Origin: Luidia sarsii | Lineage: Eukaryota > Echinodermata > Asteroidea > Paxillosida > Luidiidae | Direction: 5' to 3' | DNA length: 64,000 nucleotides | Assembly: GCA_949987565.1 (NCBI GenBank) | Contig: OX465109.1 | Location: 16,902,092 to 16,966,091 of the forward strand | In this document: positions 1 to 11,400 of the stretch, piece by piece | Numbering within the stretch: the stretch's first letter is position 1 | How the letters are laid out: each line of letters opens with the position of its first letter | Notes under the pieces: model-generated | Told to the model about the DNA's origin: nothing | What the model saw: only the letters and a program-made list of their open reading frames with translations | Database searches by the model: none | Program-made: the position numbers and the translations under genes

Positions 1-540
1 ATCATGCAAAAATGATTGTGGAAGAGTTTGGCTTACGAGTTGAACAACTCTCGTCGGGAAAACAGACCCAGAGTGATTCGAGGGAAATGCCGAACTTCAA
101 GATTAATGAGCGGTATTTCTCCCATTCGAGGGCAGTGGTTGATCCAGCGGTAGGTGTGACGGTTACTAGTTAGTGTTTGAACCTCATCTTTGATCAAACG
201 GCACCTTCAACTTGACGGGGAGGGATAAAGTACACATTTATAAGACTTGGAAGGAATTACACTTTTGCCATCGGTTCGGGTTGTACAGCTCAACGCTGAA
301 CATTTTATGTCAAATCTTAAGATGTACAGATTGATTTAGCATGATTGATAAAATTGCCACGTTCACAGAAGTTAAAACAAAATATCTAAGGCAACCAAAA
401 AGATGTTAAGTCGTTAGGGTTTGACATAAAAATGATGCCGTTAAAAGTTATGATTGTAAATTAAAACAGAATAGCTTACAGTATAGTTCACCCTATTCAT
501 GTGTTGAACACAAAAGTAAAGAGCAAAACATTAGGTTATT
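1..540. other. Intergenic, nothing recognised
   Basis: AT-rich sequence with no splice-bounded coding segment, tandem repeat or terminal inverted repeat that I can see on either strand. Confidence 0.5.
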
Positions 541-900
541 CCAATATTGGGTGATTACTAAGATCACGAACTTACGAAAATCTCAAACAAACAGAGAAAC
601 TGACTGGGAACTATTGAACAAATTAAACAAATTGGCAAAGAAAACATTGACTGGACCGGGACTTGAACCAGAGACCTCTGGATTAACGTACCAGTGATCT
701 TCCATCTGAGCTATTCAGCCCTTAGATGGCTTCTTTCCCTAATAGTCGACTAGTCTTTGCCGGGGTGGGGGCGCCAGTCAGAAGCAATTCAACCATTAAC
801 TGCCGCATATCTCCAGGGATCACACCCTTGCTTTCGTTCAGATGCAAATAACTAATTGCTGTAAACCTGGCTACAGCAGCTCGGGGATCACACAGAGTGC
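541..900 (-). mobile_element. tRNA-derived SINE (family 1)
   Basis: On the minus strand, positions 649-722 read as a decayed tRNA, with an A-box-like segment (GCTCAGATGG type) and a B-box-like segment (GGTTCAAGTCC type). This head is followed by an A-rich tail ending in GAACAAATT. Upstream lies a second block shared with other copies (CTTTGCCGGGGTGGGGGCGCC, then CAGTCAGAAGCAATTC). The same unit recurs near 15.9, 19.4, 22.3, 24.4, 29.5, 29.8, 36.9, 42.1, 48.1 and 56.2 kb, which marks it as an interspersed SINE rather than a tRNA gene. Confidence 0.75.
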
Positions 901-1614
901 AGGAAGCTTTTTTTTTTTCGTATCAAGCCAAACAAACCAAGGAAAGAAAAAAAAAATGACTGGGAACTTTTGAACAAAAATTAAAAATTGACCAAGAAAA
1001 TTAATCGGTGCAAACAGACAGAGATTAGCAGAATAACAATAACACAAACAGAAAATAACAATAACACAAACAGTGGGAAATTCATGAAATGACACATAAA
1101 CTTATTCTAAGAGGTGCACAGTGTAAAATGGCATCTGCATAATGTAACACTAGAGGGCGCTCTATCATTAGACTTGCATGGTCTCCCACCACTCCAGCAA
1201 GGCCAATGAAGTCACCGCGGTAACAGGCAATGAGGACATTTACGTGACACACAATAGACAACATTCCCCTACGTCTTCTCCCCTGTTGGGCTTTTCTTAA
1301 ATTCATCAACTTTTTGGTTTTATCCTACGAACGGAAGACTTATTCGGTATAACTCTAAAAATTACTGTGTTGCACTTTTTAAGACAGCATCTGAGCACTG
1401 TCAAATATCAGATATCTATGAATTACACTTTCGGTTGAAGTACAGCATGATTTCTTCATAAATTATTTCTATCTACATTTGTAAAATTTCGGCAAACAAA
1501 TAAAAGAAGGTTTGTAAAAAAATTCAACACGACAACTTGTTGTCCCCCAAGTAGTGAGTGTGGTACCAGATTATTTGTGTGATATTTTTACCCGGAGTAG
1601 TGAAATCCATTCTT
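901..1614. other. Second SINE tail fragment, then unassigned
   Basis: Positions 900-1000 repeat the SINE family 1 tail (GACTGGGAACTTTTGAAC) after a T-rich run. The rest, 1000-1614, is AT-rich with no recognisable gene. Confidence 0.45.
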
Positions 1615-2000
1615 ACAACACTAGTTGAACAGTTCGATGGGTAACATTGTTCTTCCACGAGTAGGAACAGAATTTGGCAGAAAAACATTCAAATTTCGGG
1701 GAACTCATGCATGGAATGCCATACCAGGGGATTTACAGAACCCATTCCAAATAATGTTAAGTGTTTCATTAACTTGTTAAAGGGTTGTGCATAGTAGTAT
1801 AAGTGCAATCTTAATGTGTAATGTGGATGTATTTTAAACAGACCTGGTGTTACAGGCTTTTATTGATTGTTTAAATGTTTTTTGTAATTTTAAGATGCTT
1901 TTTAATGTTTTTGTTGTATTGGCTGGGACCCAAGGGAGATCAGTTTTGCACTGAATGGGAAACCCAGGGTAAATAAAATAAAATAATAATAATAATAATA
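1615..2000 (+). mobile_element. LINE 3' end (reverse transcriptase tail) with TAA tail
   Basis: The plus strand encodes a short peptide of the kind found at the C-terminus of non-LTR reverse transcriptases: LPR..TEFGR..F.FRG.HAWNAIP, with the typical W-N-x-(I/L)-P ending. A stop and an untranslated tail follow, ending in TAAATAAAATAAAA and a (AAT)n run at 1983-2005. This is a 5'-truncated, probably dead copy. Confidence 0.7.
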
Positions 2001-2059
2001 ATAATAGACCAAAGCCGCGTCTCTACTGGACTCATTCTGGTCAAAGTCACCATGACGAT

Positions 2060-2460
2060 GGTTACTTTTCCAATCTTAAGCCCCTACACAAGATTGGTCG
2101 AGGTCAAAGAATAGCATCCATACGTTGTCTGATCCAACATATGCATTAAATAGCACACCTGTGAAAATTTCAGCTCAACCCGCCAACTGAGTCTCGAGAA
2201 AATTGTGAAAACCGCTTCATTTGATCGCGAAAATGCAGCATTCAATGCCGTACTGTTCCGAAAAATAGTTTAGATCTCGGTGAGACGTACATGTAAACTA
2301 TTTCTTTTACTCATTTCTCCCAAAGTACAACATTTTAGGCAGAAATATTTCAGTGAGAGGTTTCTACTATAACCATCTTCAAACTGTAAAGTTCTTACAA
2401 ATTCATGTAAATCTGTGAACATTTCTGTTTTTCGATCTTACTAATGTTGTGTACGTTGGA
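2060..2460. mobile_element. MITE family 1
   Basis: A roughly 400-bp unit beginning CACAAGATTGGTCGAGGTC and ending near ATCTTACTAATGTTGTG. It recurs at 35.4-35.8 (inverted), 37.5-37.9 and 63.3-63.65 kb. The best copies have imperfect terminal inverted repeats of the type CTTTAAAGC...ACAACATTGGT. No transposase frame is present. Confidence 0.7.
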
Positions 2461-2579
2461 AACGGCCCAGTTGAATTTCCTCTCCGGTTACTTTAACCGA
2501 GCAGAGTGGTTACTTATACCGGCTAGCCTCCACCCAGTAAAAGTGACCGGGTCAGTTTAACCGAGCCGATTAGTCTTTC

Positions 2580-5100
2580 TACGAGTTTGTTCCGAGCAGG
2601 GTCGATTTGTTCTTTTCCTAGAGTCAGTCAAGTGACAAGTCTTTCTATGAGTTTGTTCCGAGCAGGGTCGATTTGTTCTTTTCCTAGAGTCAGTCAAGTG
2701 ACAAGTCTTTCAGAGGGGTTTGTTCCGAGCAGGGTCGATTTTTTCTTTTCCTAGAGTCAGTCAAGTGAGAAGTCTTTCTACGAGTTTGTTCCGAGCAGGG
2801 TCGATTTTCTCTTTTCCTAGAGTCAGTCAAGTGACAAGTCTTTCAGAGGAGTTTGTTCCGAGCAGGGTCGATTTGTTCTTTTCCTAGAGTCAGTCAAGTG
2901 AGAAGTCTTTCAGAGGAGTTTGTTCCGAGCAGGGTCGATTTTCTCTTTTCCTAGAGTCAGTCAAGTGACAAGTCTTTCAGAGGAGTTTGTTTTCCGAGCA
3001 GGGTCGATTTGTTCTTTTCCTAGAGTCAGTCAAGTGACAAGTCTTTCAGAGGAGTTTGTTTTCCGAGCAGGGTCGATTTTCTCTTTTCCTAGAGTCAGTC
3101 AAGTGACAAGTCTTTCTATGAGTTTGTTCCGAGCAGGGTCGATTTGTTCTTTTCCTAGAGTCAGTCAAGTGACAAGTCTTTCAGAGGAGTTTGTTTTCCG
3201 AGCATGGTCGATTTTTTCTTTTCCTAGAGTCAGTCAAGTGACAAGTCTTTCAGAGGAGTTTGTTTTCCGAGCAGGGTCGATTTGTTCTTTTCCTAGAGTC
3301 AGTCAAGTGACAAGTCTTTCAGAGGAGTTTGTTTTCCGAGCAGGGTCGATTTTCTCTTTTCCTAGAGTCAGTCAAGTGACAAGTCTTTCTATGAGTTTGT
3401 TCCGAGCAGGGTCGATTTGTTCTTTTCCTAGAGTCAGTCAAGTGACAAGTCTTTCAGAGGAGTTTGTTTTCCGAGCAGGGTAGATTTTCTCTTTTCCTAG
3501 AGTCAGTCAAGTGAGAAGTCTTTCAGAGGAGTTTGTTCCGAGCAGGGTCGATTTTCTCTTTTCCTAGAGTCAGTCAAGTGAGAAGTCTTTCCACGAGTTT
3601 GTTCCGAGCAGGGTCGATGTGTTCTTTTCCTAGAGTCAGTCAAGTGACAAGTCTTTCAGAGGAGTTTGTTTTCCGAGCAGGGTAGATTTTCTCTTTTCCT
3701 AGAGTCAGTCAAGTGAGAAGTCTTTCTACGAGTTTGTTCCGAGCAGGGTCGATTTTCTCTTTTCCTAGAGTCAGTCAAGTGACAAGTCTTTCAGAGGAGT
3801 TTGTTTTCCGAGCAAGGTCGATTTTTTCTTTTCCTAGAGTCAGTCAAGTGACAAGTCTTTCAGAGGCGTTTGTTTTCCGAGCATGGTCGATTTTTTCTTT
3901 TCCTAGAGTCAGTCAAGTGACAAGTCTTTCAGAGGAGTTTGTTTTCCGAGCAGGGTCGATTTGTTCTTTTCCTAGAGTCAGTCAAGTGACAAGTCTTTCA
4001 GAGGAGTTTGTTCCGAGCAGGGTCGATTTGTTCTTTTCCTAGAGTCAGTCAAGTGACAAGTCTTTCAGAGGAGTTTGTTTTCCGAGCAGGGTCGATTTTC
4101 TCTTTTCCTAGAGTCAGTCAAGTGACAAGTCTTTCTATGAGTTTGTTCCGAGCAGGGTCGATTTGTTCTTTTCCTAGAGTCAGTCAAGTGACAAGTCTTT
4201 CAGAGGAGTTTGTTTTCCGAGCAGGGTAGATTTTCTATTTTCCTAGAGTCAGTCAAGTGAGAAGTCTTTCAGAGGAGTTTGTTCCGAGCAGGGTCGATTT
4301 TCTCTTTTCCTAGAGTCAGTCAAGTGAGAAGTCTTTCCACGAGTTTGTTCCGAGCAGGGTCGATTTGTTCTTTTCCTAGAGTCAGTCAAGTGACAAGTCT
4401 TTCAGAGGAGTTTGTTTTCCGAGCAGGGTAGATTTTCTCTTTTCCTAGAGTCAGTCAAGTGAGAAGTCTTTCAGAGGAGTTTGTTCCGAGCAGGGTCGAT
4501 TTTCTCTTTTCCTAGAGTCAGTCAAGTGAGAAGTCTTTCCACGAGTTTGTTCCGAGCAGGGTAGATTTTTTCTTTTCCTAGAGTCAGTCAAGTGACAAGT
4601 CTTTCAGAGGAGTTTGTTTTCCGAGCATGGTCGATTTTCTCTTTTCCTAGAGTCAGTCAAGTGACAAGTCTTTCAGAGGAGTTTGTTTTCCGAGCAGGAT
4701 CGATTTTCTCTTTTCCTAGAGTCAGTCAAGTGAGAAGTCTTTCCACGAGTTTGTTCCGAGCAGGGTCGATTTTCTCTTTTCCTAGAGTCAGTCAAGTGAC
4801 AAGTCTTTCAGAGGAGTTTGTTCCGAGCAGGGTCGATTTTCTCTTTTCCTAGAGTCAGTCAAGTGACAAGTCTTTCTACGAGTTTGTTCCGAGCAGGGTC
4901 GATTTTTTCTTTTCCTAGAGTCAGTCAAGTGACAAGTCTTTCAGAGGAGTTTGTTTTCCGAGCAGGGTCGATTTTTCGTTTCCTTAAGTCAGTCAGTGAG
5001 AAATCTTTCAGAGGAGTTTGTTCCGAGCAGGGTCGATTTTCTCTTTTCCTAGAGTCAGTCAAGTGACAAGTCTTTCAGAGGAGTTTGTTTTCCGAGCGGC
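2580..5100. repeat. 66-69 bp minisatellite, about 37 copies
   Basis: Head-to-tail units built around TTCCGAGCAGGGTCGATTT and CCTAGAGTCAGTCAAGTGA. Two variants alternate: 66 bp (TTTCTATGAGTTTGTTCCG) and 69 bp (TTTCAGAGGAGTTTGTTTTC). Because both lengths are multiples of three, the array gives long open frames on the plus strand, which are not genes. The last, diverged unit runs into the 3' end of the TARBP2-type coding region, whose stop is at 5135-5137. Confidence 0.95.
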
Positions 5101-5134
5101 GTCGATTTCGTTCCAGAGTCGGTGCTCAGTGGTA

Positions 5135-5409
5135 TCACGAGTCGTTCGTACCGGTGGGCGGCGGTGGCAGCGGCGGCCTGGGCCTGTGGCCTCTCATGGT
5201 CCTGACGTAGAAGAGTGCGTTATAGGCGGCGCTAGCCTGGGCCGCCGCGGCCGTGGGCCCCGCACCGTGGCACACGGCGACCGGGGAGGTCTGCATCTCC
5301 ACCAGGCACTGGCAGGCGTTATCGGGGCCGCGCTCGGCGAGGTCTGCGTACGAGGTGGCAAACTTTTGCTCGGTGGCTATGAGGTGGAGAATCTGCTGGG
5401 CCTCCGAGG
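5135..5409 (-). CDS. TARBP2: TARBP2-type exon 6 (terminal)
   Basis: The acceptor is CCTCCCTTCTCAG. Encodes dsRBD3 (QQILHLIATEQKFATSY, CQCLVEMQTSPVAVCHGAG, AAAAQASAAYNALFYVRTM), then a proline-rich end PRPPLPPPPTGTNDS and a TGA. The helix before YNAL is alanine-rich and lacks the lysines needed for dsRNA binding. That fits a third domain used for Dicer or self binding. Confidence 0.9.
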
Positions 5410-8400
5410 CTGAGAAGGGAGGTGAAAGAGAACAAGGGCGCTCTCAATCTCAATTATCGGCGGAGGTTTTTTCTCCAAAAAAAAAAAAAAAAAAAAAAAG
5501 AAGAAGAAGAAGGAAAAAGAATAAATTCTGGTTTTTAAATTGTATTCCCTTCATTATTCAGGGAGCAGATTTCCTCTTTGGAGTTTGAAATAAAAAGCGA
5601 TCTTAAGGATGAAAGCAAGTGAGAGAACAAGTGCTGTCAATCTAATTGTCGTCGACTGTTTTTTTCCCACCCAAAAATTTAACAAAAAAGAAGAAATTCT
5701 ATAAATTGTAATTCCCTTCATTGTTCAAGGAGCAGATTTCCTCTTTGAAATTTTCAAATGAAAAAGCGATGGAAGCGAGTATAGGGCTCACAGAGAACAA
5801 GTACTCTGAACATAAAAGTCGTCAAATGTTTTTTCCAAAAAAATGAAAGACACTCTGATCATTACATTGTATTCCCATATTGTTCAAGGAGCAAATTTCC
5901 TCTTCGGCATTTCAAATAGAAAGCGCTCTTAAGGATGGGAGTGAGTAGTGTAGTGGGCCAATGAGAACAAGCGGTCTCAATCTAATTGTCTATTGTTTAA
6001 AAAAAAAAAAAAAAAAAAGACATTCTGATCATTAAATTTTGATCCCTTTTTTTGTTCAAGGAGCAGATTTCCTGTTCGGAGTGTTAAGTACATGTAGAAA
6101 GCAGTCTGAAGAATGGAAGCGAGTGCAGGATCTGACTTTGAGAGTTTGCAACACGCAGGGGATAGGCATCGCAGATAGATAGACGTGTGAAATCATTCGC
6201 CACAACCACAAACAAGTGCCCGCCGAAATCACACCCAGATCCGTTTCCCCAAACACGGCTAGCGATTCCGATTTCAGACTGATTCACCAAGCTTTTTTTT
6301 TCAATCTCAAAAGTTAGAGGGCCCGACGTTTCGATCCTAGCAGGACCTTTCTCAAAGGCTTCGCCTGCTAGGATCAAAATGGCAAAAGCCTTTGAGAGAG
6401 AGGTCCTCAAAAGCCACTGTCTTTAAGAAAGATCCTGCTAGGATCGAAAACGTCAGGCCCTCTAACTTTTGAGATTTATGTACTGCAGGTCATTTTATTT
6501 GGTGAGCAGTTTGCAACAGTTTTTTTTCAGATGTTGTTCAATTGTTCGGGTTTTTTTCGGCAGAGAATGAGCTTAAGCCACCCACAACTAGGATGAAGAA
6601 TGACCAGACAAACATCATAAACATGGACGCACGGGCCGACACATGCACACAAGACAATGACAGCCAATGACACATAGATAGCAAAGATGATAGACAAGTG
6701 AAACTGTGACTGTGAGAAATGACGGAGAGACAGGACGGCGACTATGAATCGTCGGGGAATGTTAACAATCTGTTGGTATCACCCAAGAGAAACTTAGCTA
6801 CCGGTGACTGAAATGGAACTATCATAGCATTCTGAAATTCAGCCGACCTGACCTTTTGATTCTAGCAGGACCTTTCTCAAAGGCAGAAATCGGCTCTTGT
6901 GAATTTCTGCCCTTGAGAAAGGTCCTGCTTGGATCGGAGGGTCAGGCCCTCTAAACTTTTAAGATTTGAATCTTAGTCAGTAAAGCAGTTTGCAGCATTT
7001 TGTGTATGTTCTACTGTAATCTTACAGAGTAATGTCTGAAATAAGACTTGAAGATTTGCATGGTGGAGGACTTCAAAGTGGAAAGGTTTGCGGTGACATC
7101 ATGTATATCTTCTCTTTCAAGAAGTGTGGGCTCTGAAGAGAGCCGGGAACTCGACGTTTTGGGTTGTGTGTAGACTGTGTACTCTGCCCGTCATCAGGAG
7201 ACGTGTTCTGATGACGGGCAGAGTACACGGTCTACACCCTTCCCGAAACGTTGAGTTACCGGCTCTTTTCAGAGCCATACTTCTTGAAAGAGAAGATATA
7301 CATGGTGTCACCGCAGACGTTCCACTAGAGTAACGTCTTCTTGCCAGGGAGCCAATTTCATAGAGCTGCTGCATCAGTGCTAAATTCTTAGTCAGTAAAG
7401 CAGTTTGTAGCATTTTGTGTATGTTTTACTGTAATCTTACAGAGTAATGTCTTAAATAAGACTTGAAGGTTTTCATGGTGGAGGACTTAATAGTGGAAGC
7501 CAAAATTGGCCGAAGTACAAAAAGATTCAAGAGTCATAGGATCAGCTTGCCAGCCAAAACTTCACTTTTGTTTTTAGTGCTAAGTAAAGAAGAGTGGATG
7601 ACAAATCAAAAGCCGTTGACATCAGCAGTTTATGATGCTGTTTACATGAGGAAGATTTCTTTTTTTCATGCCAAGCAGATTTTCAGACTTTAAGCGGCTC
7701 TATGAAATTGAATGCCCCCGGACAAAGGTGAGGTTCGGAAGTGCCTCTTCTCTCTGTGCGAGGTGCGAACTGCCTCGCGAGGCTGATGCGAGCAGATACC
7801 AGGAGGTTGTGGTTAGGAGGTTGTTGGGGAGGAGGGGAGGGGGGGGGGAGTGAATGAATGGTGAGCATGCTTCGGGGCAGGCGGCAGGCAAATCATTCGT
7901 AAGGACCTACCGGGGAAGTTGACGGGGTGGCTGCACAGCTTGTCGATGGCGGGGCCCTCAGCGTTCTGCAGCGTGCATGCGGCGGTCTTCTTGGCGTCTC
8001 CTCCCTGCTTCTTCTGCAGCCGGAGAGAATTTGAGAGATGAGATTTGACTGGTTGCACGGTGGAAGTACCAAGCGGAAGGTTTGCGGCGACACCGTGTAA
8101 CACGTCTCTTTTTGAGGAGGGTGGCTCTTTTCAGACAGGTGTCTTACTCTTTTCAGAGCCACACTCAGTCTGTAAAGAGATGTGTTACATGGTGTGCTAC
8201 TCTTTTCAGAGACACACTCAGTCTGAAAAGAGATGTATTACATGGTGTGCTACTCTTTTCAGAGCCACACTCAGTCTGAAAAAGAGATGTGTTACATGAT
8301 GTGCTACTCTTTTCAGAGCCACACTCAGTCTGAAAAAGAGATGTGTTACATGATGTGCTACTCTTTTCAGAGCCACACTCAGTCTGAAAAGAGATGTGTT

Positions 8401-11400
8401 ACATGGTGTGCTACTCTTTTCAGAGCCACACTCAGTCTGAAAAGAGATGTGTTACATGGTGTGCTACTCTTTTCAGAGCCACACTCAGTCTGAAAAGAGA
8501 TGTGTTACATGGTGTGCTACTCTTTTCAAAGCCACACTCAGTCTGAAAAGAGATGAGTTACATGGTGTGCTACTCTTTTTAGAGCCACACTCAGTCTGAA
8601 AAGAGATGTGTTACATGGTGTGCTACTCTTTTCAGAGCCACACTCAGTCTGAAAAGAGATGTGTTACATGGTGTGCTACTCTTTTCAGAGCCACACTCAG
8701 TCTGTAAAGAGATGTGTTACATGATGTGCCACTCGTTTCATAGGAAACTGATTTCATTACCCCAAGCCTTCTGGGAGAACTTATTTCATTGCCCCGATGC
8801 CTTCTGGGAGATCTAGCAGTTTTCGACGGCAAACTGATTTCATTGCCTTAATGCCTTGTGGGATATCTAGCAGTTTTCGATGGCAAACTGATTTCATTGC
8901 CCCAATGCCTTCTGGGAGATCTAGCAGTTTTCGACGGCAAAAGGATTTCATTACCCCAATGCCTTCTGGGAGATCTAGCAGTTTTCGACGGCAAACTGAT
9001 TTCATTCCCCCAATGCCTTCTGGGATATCTAGCAGTTTTCGACGGCAAACTGATTTCATAACCCCAATGCCTTCTGGGATATCTAGCAATTTTCAACTGC
9101 AAACTGATTTCATTGCCCCAATGCCTTCTGGGAGATCTAGCAATTTTCAACTGCAAACTGATTTCATTACCCCATTGCCTTCTGGGAGAACTGATTTCAT
9201 TGCCCCAATGCCTTCTGGGAGATCTGATTTCATTGCCCCCAATGCCTTCTGGGAGAACTGATTTCATTGCCCCAATGCCTTCTGGGAGATCTAATTTCAT
9301 TGCCCCAAAGCATACTGGGAGAACTGTTTTCATTGCCCCAATGCCTTATGGGAGAACTGATTCCATTGCCCCAATGCCTTCTGGGAGATCTGATTTCATT
9401 GCCCCCATGCCTTCTGGGAGATCTGATTTCATTGCCCCAATGCCTTATGGGAGAACTGATTCCATTGCCCCAATGCCTTCTGGGAGATCTGATTTCATTG
9501 CACCAATGCCTTCTGGGAGAACTGATTTCATTGCCCCAATGCATACTGGGAGATCTAAGCAGTTTTCGACTGCAACCTCCTTTCATTGCCCCAATGCCTT
9601 CTGGGAGAACTAGCGGTGTGTTTTCTACGTACCTTTGGTTTGATGGTGCCGGGTTCGATTCCAGGGTCGGCGTCAGGGGGCAGGGCCCTGATAGTCTCCA
9701 GCATGGCGTTGGCTGCTGTTCGCTTGGCAAGGCGTTTGCTCTTGTCTGTTCCTGTACACACGGCCCGCGTCAAATACGAGGAGTTAGCTTTCGGCGGATT
9801 CACTGGAAGTTTTGACCATCGTACCACTCAAAAAATTGCTGAATACCAAGAGAGCCTTCAATTCAATTCAAAGTGAACAACATCATTGTCAGCATTCGGC
9901 TGTGGAGCAGGCGACTACAAACTTTCCCCAACTGCTACGGTCTTGAGCCTCTGAGTTGCCGGCTCTTTTCAGAGCCACACTCCTTCTTGGAAGAGAAGTG
10001 CTACATGTTGTCACCGCAAACCTTCCACTTAAAGGCCCAACACAACATTGGGAAGATCGGAAAACATCGATGTCCACAGATTTCCTTCTAATTTGCACAG
10101 TTTGTAGATGGTCATGATAGAATCCTCATGTTGAATTCTTACTGTCTGGGATGCTGTACTTCCCTAGAAATCTTCACTCAAACATCGACAAATAGTTTAT
10201 TACTCGCAAGTAATAAACTATTTCTTACACTAAAGAATGGTGCAAAAAACATGACTTTTTGTTGACCTTTTTCAATATTCTCAGATCACCATTTGAGCTA
10301 AAAAAGGATTGCTTTTTTGGGATGTAATGGTTTAACACACAAACTGTGGCAATCTTTTGACCTTTACCAATGTTGTTATAGGGCCTTTAAAAGAAGGGAA
10401 TTGAAAAAAATAGAAGAGAAGAAAGCAACTTTGGCCGTTTACGAAATGAAGGCTTAGGCTTTGGTCGTATTTCCCTTCCCCGTTATAATATCACAGGCAA
10501 CGAGCATCTGGCCCCCAGTTTCGTGATGAAAACTCTGCACCTAACAAGCCAAACAAACCTTCAAATTCAAATTCGACAAATTTGACAAAACCTTCAAATT
10601 GGATTTTTCGGGTTTGGTCAGATGGAGAGGAAACCTGGGTCTAATACATGGATTCGTAGGGTCTACGGTAGGTTACACACCGGTAATGAGAAACGAGATC
10701 AAGCTTGTACGCACGCCTGAACCCCCCCCCCAAAAAACCCCAAAAACAAAAAACAAAACCGGAACAAGATATTGATCTCATTTCAGGATTGAACTCAATG
10801 GGAGAGTACATTGCTTGCCGATCCCGAGATTTTTTTTTTTTTTTTTTTTTTCGTCTCGGAGACACGCTCAAGGTCTCTCACCCTGCTCCTTGAATTTGCC
10901 CACGGTGACCCCCACCACGAAGCTCCTGTCGTGCGGGGGACCAGTCTCCTCCAGTTCCTCGTACTCGGGACGCCTCCAGCCGAGGAGGGTCACCAGCTCT
11001 TGCAGCTCGCCGACGGGGTTGGGCGTGTCCACGCTGGAATAGGAAGGAGGAGAACCAACGCGAGCTAAACACCAACCTGCAATAACTCCAGCGGTTATGC
11101 GCCAATGCCTATCTCCGGCCTTCCTGAGTCCCTCTCTATCTCCTTAACCTTGACTGGCTTTTCAGCCCTTGTTTTGGGCGACCATGCATATTTTTTTTAT
11201 TTTTTTTAAGTACACGAGCCAGCTGAGATGAAAAGTATGAAATTCTGAAACTATGGCGCTCTAGAAGGGTTTGGTGACTAAAACTACGGACAGATTTACA
11301 GATTCGAATCTACCAAAATGATCTTGATCAGCTTGTGCAAGAGGCTAAGAGTAAGATGTCTGGACTAGAAAGCAGGAGTTGCAGGACCTCTGAGAAACAT

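Noticed and set aside
2920..5413. Several open frames with FRAGSICSFPRVSQVTSLSEE repeats
   Set aside because: These are translations of the 66/69-bp minisatellite; the frames arise because unit lengths are multiples of three.
8045..9815. Overlapping repeat-rich frames on both strands
   Set aside because: These are translations of two minisatellites inside TARBP2-type intron 4. Only 9633-9751 is an exon.
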